Below, piece after piece: positions 1 to 31,159 of a DNA stretch of 64,000 bases. The position numbers and the translations under genes are program-made. The notes beneath the pieces are model-generated. The model ran no database searches, was not told the DNA's origin, and saw only the letters and a program-made list of their open reading frames with translations. The stretch spans positions 191,001 to 255,000 of the forward strand of contig RPFO01000103.1 in NCBI GenBank assembly GCA_009746045.1, in the 5' to 3' direction. Source of the stretch: Mesostigma viride. Taxonomy: Eukaryota; Streptophyta; Mesostigmatophyceae; Mesostigmatales; Mesostigmataceae. Position 1 is the first letter of the stretch. Every line of letters starts with the position of its first letter.

Positions 1-159
1 AAAAGTGTAATATCTGGTCTCGCCCTGGATGAGCGCTTCCAGCCTGGGAATGCCGCCGGGGGTCAGGACAACAGGCGAAGCCGCAGTGCCCTGCTGTGGC
101 TGGGCTAGCGCGGCAGATACTAAGTTCAAGGCCAGAACGCAAATCGTGAGCGCTTTCAT
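1..159 (-). CDS. N-terminus of a secreted or membrane protein, cut by the window edge
   Basis: Reading leftward, an open frame starts at the ATG at 159-157 and is still open at base 1, so 53 residues are visible. They begin with a textbook signal peptide: MKA, a hydrophobic core TICVLALNLV, and an SAALA/Q cleavage-like site, followed by a Pro/Gln-rich stretch and then ITRL-like mixed sequence ending near GETRYYTF. In-frame upstream ATGs at 180, 186 and 210 are possible starts, but only the 159 start puts the hydrophobic core at the usual distance. The family cannot be named from this fragment. It lies head-to-head with the lipase gene starting at 1320, so about 1.1 kb may be a shared promoter region. 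Confidence 0.5.
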   Translation of the reverse strand, partial: MKALTICVLALNLVSAALAQPQQGTAASPVVLTPGGIPRLEALIQGETRYYTF

Positions 160-1319
160 CTCTGGCGCGGGTAAAGGCATGCGCATAACCAGCCTCGCCA
201 CTGGTTTCATGCAGAGGCAATCCTCGATCTCAACCCTGTGCTCCCTGTCGCATTAATTGAGCATCGACAAATTTCACACTAGGTAATTAACAACCTATGT
301 AAATCCATCAGGCCCGGCAGAAGTGCAAGCGCATCGGCTTTAGCATAGTATTATCCGGCTCCATAATCCATAAGCAATCCTCATGGGAGGTAACGTCGCG
401 GCTGGCCGACGACCACCTTGCATTTCGCGTAGCCTGGTTTGCCGATTAATGGTGATGACAACACGCGATGGGTTACTTACGTGAACGTTCCATCCGTTTA
501 CTCGCCTGCATAGCTTGGGCCTCTTGGCAGGGCGTTCGCGTGCCAACTGCCGAGCCCACGCGTGGCACTCCGTCCGTTAAGCGATACGGCAAGACATTAT
601 CTTGATACCACAAAAAACAGATGGCTGGATTCTAACTACGACTCTAGATTCTTTTAGTAGGAACAATCATGTAGGATATTTACTGTGCAAACTGAGTACG
701 GCCGAAATAAATTCTGCGGTCATCGACCGCACGCGCTGCCCATGTGCGGGGACGGATCCAACAGCTGACTGACTGACGACCGCACGCGCGGCACGCGCAG
801 CGCACTGCGAAGTACCGTTGTTCCAGATCCGAGTACAGTACAAATTACTATTATTATTAGTAGTAGTTGTGTCCAACAGTACACAGTACACAATACCCAC
901 GAGGCAGGTCGGGAATAAACTAGTCCAGCCGTGGGATGATGGTCTTGATGACTGGATTCACTCTGTTGGATAACCGGCGTGTCTTCTGCTGCCATCTAAA
1001 CAAGTTTGCTGACTCACCCGGAGTACGACGCGTGGCCTGTAGGATATGCGTCATTCCTAGCTGATGCCCTAATTGCCCTTTCGCTTTTATGGCATTGTCA
1101 CTGTCGAACCTTTTGGTTTGCTCTCGCGAGTGATCGTCGTGGTCTGAAGTCAGCTTTTATCTTGAGCCTTGAAATGCCTGGCCGATCTTTCAAGTGGAGA
1201 GAGGAAGGGCTGCGTTGTTTCCGCTCCTTTGAATTGTTTAATTGACTCCTTGAGTAGAGGCGGCGCAATTGTAGTCTCTGCTAGTCTCGTAGGCGCGGTC
1301 CCTGCTGTGGTCGTCAATT
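160..1319. other. Intergenic stretch between divergent genes
   Basis: No convincing coding sequence. It contains a short (TTA)n tract near 848-860 and a repeated GACGACCGCACGCGCGGCA-like motif (722-800). It is the likely promoter region of the leftward signal-peptide protein and the rightward lipase gene, inferred from position only. Confidence 0.35.
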
Positions 1320-21550
<20,231 letters not shown>

Positions 21551-22235
21551 TTTGAGCAACGCGGCTCTTGGTTGGGGATTCTCGCTTAGGTTGGGTGGTC
21601 GTCATTGCACGCTCGGCTGGTGAGGGTCATGCATTCTTGAATTGGGGGCTACTCATCGATGACACGCACAAACCTTGGGTGGAACAGTAATCAATTGTGT
21701 CAATTAGGGAGCAGGGGAAAGTCTGGTGTGAGGACTTTTTTGTAGGGTAGAATGGGGATTTGTTGTTTGGCCCCGATTCGGGACCTGGAGGAGGGCGGTA
21801 TAAGGCATTCCGCCTTTATCAAGTCATGTATACATACGGCTGTGGGTAAGTAAGTAGGTAAGTACTTGCTTGTCATGCGCATAGGAATGACACAGAGTAC
21901 TATGCTAATCTCATTAGAAAAATAATTACGACGGCTGAGGGTACTGTTGCACATGAAGATCTGCACACAGCCTGATCAAAGGCATGACCGTGTGGAATTG
22001 CAGGTATTCCATCATGGCCCTGATGGATGGAGCCGGCGCAGTAGTTTTTGCGGCATTTGGTCGCCCAAGAAGGGGCCAATGCATCGGCTCTAAGTCGATT
22101 TTTGGCGGAAAATGGGCCTCAAGACCACTTAGGGGTTGATTTCCCAGGCTCATTCCGAGTCTCGAAGCCAGGGGCGTGGTCAGCAATTAACTAATTAATA
22201 ATTAATTAGTTAATAGACACCTGACTGCGTCATGC
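21551..22235. other. Intergenic, 3' of the lipase
   Basis: No gene or repeat array recognised. An AT-rich inverted stretch lies at 22184-22214. A polyadenylation signal could not be assigned. Confidence 0.4.
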
Positions 22236-24660
22236 ACGTGAGCCCGAAGCTAATACGCAATATCATGATGAGAAAACGCTCCACGACGCAACGCAGTTTG
22301 GAGGATGAGCAATGCAAACACGCCTGCAGCTCCGGACGGCTGCAGTTCCGCCTCCCGGCCTCGCACGCAGCAGTGGCACTAACCAAGCGTTATAGTGGTC
22401 TACTCGGCTCCTGCAGCCTCGCGCCGGCCCTCGGCATCGCCTGAGCCCAAACGCAGTCTCCCTACGGTCGTTCCGCGCTGGCGCGCGAGGTCGACTTCGA
22501 CGTCACCTCTTCTGACTATTGGTAATGCAACCCGATCCAATTTATGGATGACGTGTTTTTCGGCACGCATGCCTCGCTTGTGGAACTGCACGCGCCGGCA
22601 CCTTCATGGCCAGCATGATCGATTCACCTCAACACTGGGACCGGCTCAGTCCCAGGCCCCGCATTCGCTCCAAAACGCTGCTGACCTTCTTCACGTTACC
22701 CCTCGCCCCCGCCTTCAGTGCATCGCTCTCTGCTCCCTCCTCGGGCGCACCGAGGCCGAGATCTGGGATCTCCCGCCCCCCGCCCCCCCGCCCTCACCGA
22801 AACCACATTTCGTTCCATCCTCACGAAGCTCCTTGAACGGCACGTGAACCCCCTTGCCGCAGACGTTGCGGCATTGGGCGGCACGCTGGCTGCCGATCTC
22901 TCCCTCCTCTCCATGCACCAGCGCCACCGCCACCTCCAAAACCACCGTGGACGCCACCACGGCGACCAGCTCCTCGACATCGACCAGCGCCTCAAGGACA
23001 ACGTACGCCATCGCCATGGAGTGCCTGCAAAACACCGCAGGCCTCACTGCCCATGCAGGCAATGCAGGACCTGCTTGGCCAGCACCCGGCTGGCCCAGCC
23101 GACGATGCTCCTTCCACCCCGACCTGGGCGCGGACATGCTGAAGCACCACACCACAGGTCTCCACCGCCTCCATCATCGCGGCACCGCTTAAGCAACAAA
23201 CGCTCGACCTCCACGACTGAGGAGGTCGACATCACCAAGCGCAGCCACAGCGTCAATTCGTCAAGCACTTCGACCAGCCGGCCGGGCAGGTGAGGACTCC
23301 GAGTCTCTAATTCTATGGGCACCGGCCATAGCGACATCCTTACCCCCATGGAACTCACTGCATGGTGAGCTCAGGATGTCGGCTGTCCGCCTTCCCTGCG
23401 CGCGTCCGAGTAAGGCTGGACCGGCTCCCCAGCTCCTCTTTGGCCTTCAATGATTACATAGCGGATAAGCTGTTGTTTCTTAAACGCCGCAAGAAGCTCG
23501 AAACAACCTCCTACACGCTGGACGACGACTTGACCTTGGCGCAGCAACAACTGCGACAGGAGCTATATATGGCCGACCTACCTTCAGCTCCGGTAGACCG
23601 CAGGCCGGGGGAAGCCGGTATACTGGAGGGGGGCAGTCATCCACGTCGACCAGACGACCACAAGCCCCGGCCATGGCAGGCGCCCCCTGCCACCCCAGCA
23701 ACCCCACTGAGCCTACTAGGGAGTATGTAGCAGTAGTGTAGACTAGTCAGGCTTAGCTTAGCACGTGGCCCACGCCTAGATGCGCATGTGCGCCTTTGAT
23801 GGGACTCCTCACGGAGGATGCATTCAGCTGAATTATGCCTAGCTTTGCCTATGCAAGGAGCTAATAATACTCTCTGCTGAGACGCCAATGATGCCTAGTA
23901 GCCATTGTTTAGCCATTGTTTAGCCATGATCATCTTCCACCCTCTGTCCGCACCTTACTAGCTGCTGTCCAAATACATAGTGGCGCAGGTGCGCCTTGTG
24001 CACCCAGAGCAGATGTAGTTTACACCCTACCCTTGCAGGAAGTATAACCCAGAATGTATTGAAAGCCATATGCCCCTTCTCTTGATACACGTCAAGAATT
24101 ATAATTACTTACTACATCACAAGATGTGGACGCCCCCAGCGGGCTAGAATAGCAATATCCCTAGCTTGTAACCATTGGCGTCACTGCCGCTAAGGCAGCC
24201 ATGCCTAGAATGTTTGCCTAGCTGTGCCCACACACCTAGTCAGGTGCCGCCAACGCACGGTACACAACCAGCCATAACCTTAGCCTAGTCCTAGTACAGC
24301 CATGCTACGCCCTGGCTATGTTTAGCCAAGCCATGCCTATTATAATGGGACCCCCATGGATGTTTCATTAAGAATTTAGCCATGCTATGCCATGCAGAGA
24401 GATGCTCTCTGTCGAGAAGCCATGTCCTAGCTCTTGTATAGCCATGATGATCTTCCTCCCCCGTGCCAGGATCCCCCCCTTAGCGGGTTGAACCTGAGAC
24501 AGCATGGTGGTGCGGGTGCCCTGGTGCACCTAGAGCGCGGGTAGCTTACATTCCCACCCTTGCATGAAGTAGCCTAGGATGTATTAAAGCCATATGCCCC
24601 TTCTCAGGGATATGTGCTACATTGACTCCCAACGGAGTGATGTTGATAATTAATTAGTTA
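22236..24660 (+). repeat. Dispersed repeat, copy A (about 2.4 kb)
   Basis: Shares start (AACGCTCC/AAAGGCTC ... ACGCAACGCAG), middle and end (AGTCAGGCTTAGCTTAGCAC) with copy B, which begins at 25005 and is split by the Ty3 element. The end part (23780-24120) is itself duplicated at 24330-24660. The open frames look like decayed coding sequence (see 23362). Mobile origin is likely but the class is unknown. Confidence 0.6.
23362..23730 (+). pseudogene. Decayed ORF of unknown family with an RKKL...YTLDDDLT motif
   Basis: A 122-codon frame from an ATG encodes a basic region, then DKLLFLKRRKKLETTSYTLD and DDLTLAQQQLR, then a Pro-rich tail. A broken relative lies in copy B (26180-26330), and a leftward relative reads FLSHRKRLHDLTWTLDDDLT near 43020-43070. 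Conservation across three diverged copies suggests it was once translated, probably by the repeat that carries it. The function is unknown. Confidence 0.4.
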
Positions 24661-24830
24661 ATTAATTACTACATCAGAGTGAATGCACCCAATGAACCAA
24701 TGATAAACAAAGCCAACGCTAACAAGAGATACCACGACAAAATCACTATAAGTACTAGCCGGCATGGGACACTCCACATGCCGCGGAATGAAGTAAAACA
24801 GCTCCTAATAACCATTATAATTAATTGGTG
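24661..24830 (-). mobile_element. R2-like 3'-end fragment
   Basis: ACTACATCAGAGTGAATGCA through AACAAGAGATACCACGACAA matches the 3' end of the leftward element at 59213-59310. Only the 3' untranslated end is present. Confidence 0.6.
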
Positions 24831-25004
24831 GTCCACGTGTGGACGCCACACGAGCCGGCCACGAGCCACGAGCCACGAGGTAGCCATGGCTGACCGGACG
24901 GCGGAGCTCATATAACTTTCACGTTTGGGCACCAAATTTGGCCGTGAATATCACAATCGCTTCGTCTTTCTAAGGCGCACACGCTGATATATTTTCTCGA
25001 ATTA

Positions 25005-26503
25005 CTAAAACGCAATATTATGGCGAGCAAAGGCTCGACTACGCAACGCAGCCTGGCGGCTGAGCCATTGACTGCACTCGGCTCCTACTAAGGCCTCGCC
25101 TTCGGCATCGCCTAATACCAAACGCAGTCGCCCAGCAGCCTCGCGCCCGACAGAACCGCGCTTTCGGCCCCAACCTTTCAAAGTCGACTGCATCACGACG
25201 TACTGGACCGGCCACATGGCCCCGGCCAGTGCTATGCACTGCATCGATCTTCTTCGGGGACCGTACGCCTCGCTTTACAACCTGTGCCATCCATCTCGAC
25301 AGCATCAACCGCCTCATCACCCTGGACGGCTCCTGGTTTAACGCCAGGTCTCTGTTGTTAAGTCGGGTGCTCCTGCCCCCATGCAACTCCAGCACACCGT
25401 TCTCAACTCTCTCCTCATGCGCTCTGATGGCGTCCAGATCTGCGGGCTCCATCCATCTCCGCACCCACACTGAGTCCGCTCCATCCTTATGGAAGCCCTC
25501 GATCCAGCAGCACATGACTCCCCTTGCTGCACTATGTGGCAGCAATGGGCAGCACGTACGCTGGCTGCTGAGCTCCGGCCCTCACCTAAGGTGATGGTGG
25601 TGGAAAGTTTCCACCACCATCACCTCCACCTCCACCCTCCTCGCCTCCACCTCCACTGCCGCCTCCGGACCTCCACCGCCGATCGACATCAAGGCCCATG
25701 CAGCTCCTCGACATCATCCAGCGCCTCAAGGACAACGTAACGCCATCGCCATTGTGGAGTGCCTGCAAAACACCCCAGGCCTCACCACCCAGGCGGTGAA
25801 GGACATCTGCCGGCATCTGCTGGCCCGGCCAGCGATGCTCCTCCCATGCATGCACCCAGCCCTGGGCGGACGTGCTGAAGCACCACATCTCCTCCACCAC
25901 CTCCACCATCGCGGCACAGCTCAAGCAGCACATGCTCGACCTCGATCCGCGATCGAGGATCGAGGCCGACCTCGCCAAGCGCAGCCACAATGTCATATCG
26001 TCAAGCGCTGACTTAACGACCACAGCCGGCAGGTGAGAACTCGGAGTCTCTTCTCATGGCATTTAAGCGCGACATTCTTACCCCCATGTAACCCACTGGT
26101 GAGCTGCGGATGTACGTCGGATGTCCGGCCGCCTTCCACGCGCCGGCGGGGTAAGGCTAGTGGCCCGCCTCCCCTGCTCGGACCTCACCTTTAAGTACAT
26201 GGCGGATAAGCTGTCGGGGACTTTCATGCCGCAAGTCTGAAGCTCTCGGGGACTTCTTACACGCTGGACGACAACTTGACCCTCAGTGGCACAGCAACAG
26301 CGGCGACTGGAGCTATGGCCGACCTACCTCGATCCAGCTGAGTCCGGCAGAGTACAGGGGGGAAAATGGTATACTGGCTGGAGGGGGGACGTCATGCATC
26401 CACGTCGACCACAAGCCCTGGCAGGCGCCCCCTGCCACCCCAGCAAACCCAGTCTAGGGAATATAGCAGTAGTTTAGATTAGTCAGGCTTAGCTTAGCAC
26501 GTG
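25005..26503 (+). repeat. Dispersed repeat, copy B, left part
   Basis: A diverged copy of 22236-23770 with many small deletions. It stops exactly at the 5' LTR (26504) and resumes at 39226, so the Ty3 element entered an existing copy. Coding frames are broken throughout. Confidence 0.6.
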
Positions 26504-27101
26504 TGTTACGTCCCGGCCCTTTAGGTCGGACGTAACAATGGAATAAATTACTAAGGCCTTGTGGCCGTTGTACTAAGTTTTATGGACATTGACTCTTGTG
26601 TGAATTGGACTAGTTATTTAGGTCCTAGGTTGCCCTTTTAGGAACCGGTGCGGTGGCGCCGCGTCAGTTCTGAGTCCATTCGTAGTACTAGGCGTGGATC
26701 CTGTAGTTGAGGGTCGATGTCGGCCCGGATCCTACGTGGAATGTTTGGCTTGGATTGGTCCAGGGAAATTGGCATGTATCTGCGCCGCAATCAACCTAGG
26801 TTAAATTGGTCCGAGGACGAGAGTCTCGTCCTCTTGGTTTAATGATTGATAAGTGCGAATACGCCTACACATTGAGCCCGGGGCATTATCCATTTGTAAT
26901 TGGTATTGCTAGCCATTATAAGTGTGAACTAATTAGCTTGGCCGTGATTGAATTAGCTTAGTAGCCGTGATGCCAGATATCTCACGACTCACGTCGTGAA
27001 GCGCAACCTACTTTAGGCTATCTTGGATTATTCCTAATTCCGGCAAGAAGGGTCTTTCGCTACGTAGCTCAGGCTAGGTGAGTCTGGGCCGGGACGTAAC
27101 A
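26504..27101 (+). repeat. 5' LTR
   Basis: 598 bp, from TGTTACGTCCCGGCCC to its exact reverse complement GGGCCGGGACGTAACA, an unusually long 16-bp terminal inverted repeat. Contains a 10-bp-arm palindrome GAGGACGAGA/TCTCGTCCTC at 26816-26836, a candidate protein-binding site. It should hold promoter and polyadenylation signals; none was identified with certainty. Confidence 0.93.
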
Positions 27102-27116
27102 CTGGTTATCGGAGGA
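27102..27116 (+). promoter_or_regulatory. Probable primer-binding site
   Basis: Directly after the LTR, one base precedes TGGTTATCGGAG. This starts with the TGG expected opposite tRNA CCA and resembles the initiator-Met site TGGTATCAGAGC with one inserted base. Confidence 0.5.
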
Positions 27117-27840
27117 AATGTGCTGGAAAGGTTAGCTAACTGCTAGTCTCGCGGAGAGGGTTAGTGAGCCAATTAGGATACCAAGGCTGAGTTTGACGTA
27201 GGTAGAGGTTCCGGAATTCAACGACTGCTGACTGGTCGGCGGCCAGCCCGTAAAGGGATTCAACGACGACCTAGCCAGCAAGCGGCCAGTCTGGGATACT
27301 CGGCGGGGCTAGCAATAGTCCTGTGGTGAGGTGCTGTAAACGATAGCGTTCAGCTCTCCTGCTTTCAACGACACCTAGTGGCGGCCAGGGCTTGCCTTCA
27401 ACGACACCGGGTGGCGGCCAGCTCAGGAGGATATAACGTCATCGATTATGGTGCGTCCCCTAGATAGGATACAAGCTATGCCTGTGGAAGGCTAGCTGGC
27501 ATGCTCGCTTCCTCTCCGGGTTCGCACGCGTAGGGGTTCTCGTTATACGTTGTGCCTCTATAGGGTGTGAATGTCGTTGGTTCGAATGGAAGTTGCGGAC
27601 GACAACCATTCGTTGTTTTACATGTTGTGGGGGTGAATACCGTCTGGCTGTTGCCGACTGTGTTGACGGTGTTTACCTCCGTGTAATCGTTGTATAGCCT
27701 CTTTGCCGCGGATGGCTGGGGGCGTGTGCTGTACTACACTCCGTGCTCTCTCCTCGTTTGTTTAAGGTCACTGCATTAGAGGTAGCCTGGGTTTCCCCTT
27801 TCTCTCCTGCTTGCAAGCCGCTGCCAGACTATGATGTAAC
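27117..27840 (+). other. Retrotransposon leader
   Basis: Untranslated leader containing four copies of a TTCAACGAC...GGCGGCCAG motif (27217, 27259, 27364, 27393). Repeated leader motifs could serve RNA packaging; this is inference. Confidence 0.5.
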
Positions 27841-28179
27841 ATGCCCCGACGTAAAATAAACAAGGGTGGACAGTCTGGATATCCTTACTATGCAGTAGCT
27901 CACGACGGGGATAAGGGTAGACCTGCTATATTCTACAGCTGGAAGACTTGTGAGGAACACATAAAAGATAAGATATTGTCCCAAGGCTCTAGTGCTAAGT
28001 GGAAAGGGTTTGATAACATTGCAGATGCAGATAGGTTTGTTAGGGAACATATGCCATTGCCTGAGGGGATGCACATCACTCGTGAATGCTCCAAGCCACC
28101 CACGCTCAGCAGCCAGGGGGAGGGGACAGCAGTTACAGTTACCTTCTCTCAGCTGACCATTGGCCCTAGCAAACAGTAG
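27841..28179 (+). CDS. RNase H1 N-terminal / viroplasmin-like hybrid-binding domain protein
   Basis: 112 residues from an ATG right after the leader. YYAVAHDGDKG, then AIFYSWKTCEEHI, AKWKGFDN and ADADRFV match the small domain shared by the N-terminus of RNase H1 and caulimovirus viroplasmin: Y-Y-A-V, G-(K/R), I-(Y/F)-x-x-W-x-x-C, A-x-(Y/W)-K-x-F, and A-x-x-F-V. That domain binds RNA/DNA hybrids or RNA. The protein has no catalytic RNase H part; it is the bare domain with a Ser/Thr-rich tail. As the first ORF of the element it could assist reverse transcription or bind the genomic RNA. Domain call confident, role inferred. Confidence 0.75.
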   Translation: MPRRKINKGGQSGYPYYAVAHDGDKGRPAIFYSWKTCEEHIKDKILSQGSSAKWKGFDNIADADRFVREHMPLPEGMHITRECSKPPTLSSQGEGTAVTVTFSQLTIGPSKQ

Positions 28180-28306
28180 AGGATACTATTACTAGGAAGT
28201 GATACTAGATTCTATATCTATAGATCCATAGCACGTGGTTGCTCTTTCTCTCTCTCTTCTTCCTGGGGAGGTGATGCCTGCTGTGTAAGGTCCCGGTACG
28301 AGCACC

Positions 28307-28606
28307 ATGCCAACACGGTACCAAACAAGGAACGCCAGAGAGACAGAAGACGAGCTTAGGGAGAGAGACCCAGATAATAGAGAGATAGAACCGGTAGACA
28401 ACCACGAGCACGGTACAGAAGGGCTAGAGGTACCACCACAAGTAGAGACAGGTACAGGTGAGGTCATGGAGAGACCTGTGGAAGGCTCCCTACGATCCAG
28501 ACCTAGCTCCCCAGCGGATGGGGACAATATAGACGCCTTAACCAGGCAGGGAGATGACAGGAACGACCGAGAGAGGCTCCCAGAGTACCAGCAGCAGCAG
28601 CAACCG

Positions 28607-28659
<53 letters not shown>

Positions 28660-28672
28660 ACAGCAACAGCAA

Positions 28673-28720
<48 letters not shown>

Positions 28721-29440
28721 CAGAGGCAGCATCAGCAGCAGCAACGGTCACCACAACAGCAATGGCAACAGCAGCAACCCCGGATGCAGCAGCACCAACC
28801 CCAGACGAGACCACAATGGCTACCACCGGATCCAGAGCAGCAGGGAGACGAGAATGGAGATACCCTGCACTACCGCCAGCAGCAGCCAGGCACCGGGCGG
28901 CCAACGCATCCTTGGGCAGGTCGGGGGCGGCCCCAGGGACATCCACCGGGTCCCCCACACCGGGGCAGACGCAGAGTGTCCTTCGGCAGCACGTCCCTGT
29001 TACCCACGGCGCTATGGTATTCGGACGAGGAAGGGGAGGTCCCAGGGGCAGATGGCGAGTTCGATGACCTGGAGGGACTAACGAGGCGGACGAGGGATCT
29101 GTCACGCAGGGCCCGCCCGTTGGTACTCATAGACCACGGACCAGCCCAGAGGAGACCCGGAGCAGTGTCACCACCCGCGACGAGGAGGCTCACACGCCAG
29201 CCCAGCGCCCGGCACCTCAACCGCAGCGCCCACGGGTGCTTGACCGAAGCGTGGTCCCCTCGCCTGCGCCTGCTGGCAACCTCAGTTTCAGCAGGGTGGC
29301 ACTGGATGACCCGGGGTACGAACACCCCTCGTCGGTACAGGTGCGCCGGACACACGGCACACCGGACAGATCCGGATCTCTCCCGCGGTCGCAGCCTCCA
29401 ACATTCGGCTCCATCTCCTACAGAGAGGTCGGGGGCCTAA
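28307..29440 (+). CDS. Poly-Gln ORF upstream of gag
   Basis: 377 codons from the ATG at 28307. An acidic N-terminus rich in R, E and D is followed by a Gln tract of about 60 residues (28590-28720), then a Pro/Arg-rich region. No domain recognised. It ends 25 bases before the gag ATG and in another frame. It may be a separate product or a gag N-terminal extension split by an indel. The CAG/CAA mixture shows selection or drift rather than a pure CAG expansion. Confidence 0.55.
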
Positions 29441-29465
29441 GCTTAACACGGTAAAGGCCCCACCG

Positions 29466-30614
29466 ATGCCTACCTTCAAGAATGTACCCAAGCTGCACGC
29501 GGATATGAAACCGCGAGAGGTCGACGAATGGGGACGCATGTGGCAACAGCAGTATACCGTTTGGTGCAATCACAACAGCTGGGAACTGGCCACCTGCGAT
29601 TTGATCCCACATGTGGTTAACACCTGCATGGACCCCTCGGTGGTGAGCATCCTGAACTGTGAGAGCATCGCATCCCAGTCATACCCGCAAACCGTGGAGG
29701 AGCTGATGGACCGGGTGCGCCGCAAGCTGATACCCCCAGACGCGGAGCTCCACGAGCGGATCGCTTTCGGCAAGCTGCGCCAGGGGACCACCCCATATCG
29801 CGAGTTTCTGTCCAAGTTTGAGTCCAGCGCCGCTTATCTAACCGACATGACCTGGTACGAGTACAAGATCAGATTCATCGAGGCGCTCAGCCCCGAGCTG
29901 CAGGACGAGGTATTCAAACACTACGCTGAGGTCCCCTGGAAGGAGTGGGACATCCTGAATATCCAGAGATACCTTCTGCAGGTGGCCGACGTGGTGTCTC
30001 GCGGGCGCGCACCCTCGGTGCGCCGTTTCTTCAGGTCAGCCACTGCAGGTCCGCGACGGGTGAACCAGATGTACTCTACGGAGCTCACCGGCGAGGAGGA
30101 GGAGGAGTACCCCGACGACCCTGATGATGGCTACACTGACCTTGGCGTTAACGCGATCGATGCTAGCAAGGCGCGCTGCTTCATGTGCAGTGAGGTGGGG
30201 CACCTCAAGCGCGACTGCCCCAAGCTTCGGGGCAAGAACGCCGGTCGCGGGGCAGGAGAAGGGACACCCAGCGTTCGTTTCTCCGGCCCGGCCTTCGGCA
30301 GCCGCCCCGACTCCTCCGGCCCTCGGGACCGACCCCGCAACGCGGGTGAGCGTGCGGCTCGCCTGCAGCACGCCAGACAGGTCCCGACGCAGTACCAGCA
30401 GCCGCGACCCCCCGCGATCAGCTCTACCAAGGGTGTGTTGCGCGCGGTCAACGAGATTGAGGCGCGGCGACAGTCCTCCTCTTCCGGCCAAACGCAGGCG
30501 GTGGCTGGCTACGAGTATGACGACGAGGAGGGGGCTGACGAGGAGGAGGAGGGGGGGGAAGAGGGCGGGTGGTCGGGCGAGGCGGCCTCCCGTCCCACCG
30601 CTCCTCGGGAGTAG
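29466..30614 (+). CDS. Gag polyprotein with CCHC zinc knuckle
   Basis: 382 residues. The first 190 form a helical, tryptophan-containing region typical of retrotransposon Gag (EWGRMWQQQY; FGKLRQGTTPYREFLSKFES; VPWKEWDILNIQRYL). A zinc knuckle CFMCSEVGHLKRDC (C-x2-C-x4-H-x4-C) lies at about residues 239-252, followed by an Arg/Pro-rich tail and an acidic EEEEGGEEGG end. It forms particles and binds the element RNA. The frame overlaps pol by at least 46 bases, with pol in the -1 frame. Confidence 0.88.
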   Translation: MPTFKNVPKLHADMKPREVDEWGRMWQQQYTVWCNHNSWELATCDLIPHVVNTCMDPSVVSILNCESIASQSYPQTVEELMDRVRRKLIPPDAELHERIAFGKLRQGTTPYREFLSKFESSAAYLTDMTWYEYKIRFIEALSPELQDEVFKHYAEVPWKEWDILNIQRYLLQVADVVSRGRAPSVRRFFRSATAGPRRVNQMYSTELTGEEEEEYPDDPDDGYTDLGVNAIDASKARCFMCSEVGHLKRDCPKLRGKNAGRGAGEGTPSVRFSGPAFGSRPDSSGPRDRPRNAGERAARLQHARQVPTQYQQPRPPAISSTKGVLRAVNEIEARRQSSSSGQTQAVAGYEYDDEEGADEEEEGGEEGGWSGEAASRPTAPRE

Positions 30615-31159
30615 TAGCCCTGCCCATGGGCTTGGGTCCCGGGGTAGGGGATAGGGTAGAAAAATCAGATGGTAGCCCAGACGCGGAGTCAATTAGAGTA
30701 GAGGTAGACGTCAATAACGTGGCCGCAGACGCGTCCACCCAACCGGCGGCGCGTGCATCTCAAGGAGATTCGCGGCATCTGTTTCTTTTCAGCGGAGGGT
30801 TACTGGTCCCTCCCACCGTCCTTGATCCGTATTTGAAGGAGAAAACGATCATGGATGTGAAGTTCCTGGTCGACACCGGCGCCTCCACGTCCTTCATCAA
30901 TGAGGCCCTGGTGCGTCGGCTGGGCCTGGTACCCCGACCTCACACCACGGCAGTATATGTCACCTATTCCGACGGTCGGCGACACCAATCGCCGGGCCTA
31001 GCAGACATCAAGGGTGTACTGCAGGGCACGCCGGTGGACCTGGTGGCGACTATTGCGCCGTTAGGCGCTGCCGACATCATCATTGGAGTGGACTGGCTGG
31101 ACAAGCAGGATGTGGACATCAGTGTGCGCCGGCGGGTGGTTTGGTTTCAGTTACGTTAA
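30569..31159 (+). pseudogene. Pol, protease segment (interrupted)
   Basis: Open in the -1 frame relative to gag. Contains the aspartic protease site FLVDTGAS (D-T-G-A) near 30865-30890 and IIIGVDWL (I-I-(I/L)-G-x-(D/E)-W-L) near 31078-31098. The first ATG is at 30626, but translation by frameshift from gag is more likely for this class. The frame is cut by the palindrome insertion at 31148, where a stop follows four codons in. Confidence 0.8.

Noticed and set aside
28503..29105. Leftward Ala/Val/Leu-rich ORFs opposite the poly-Gln tract
   Set aside because: Shadows of the CAG/CAA repeat of the sense ORF.
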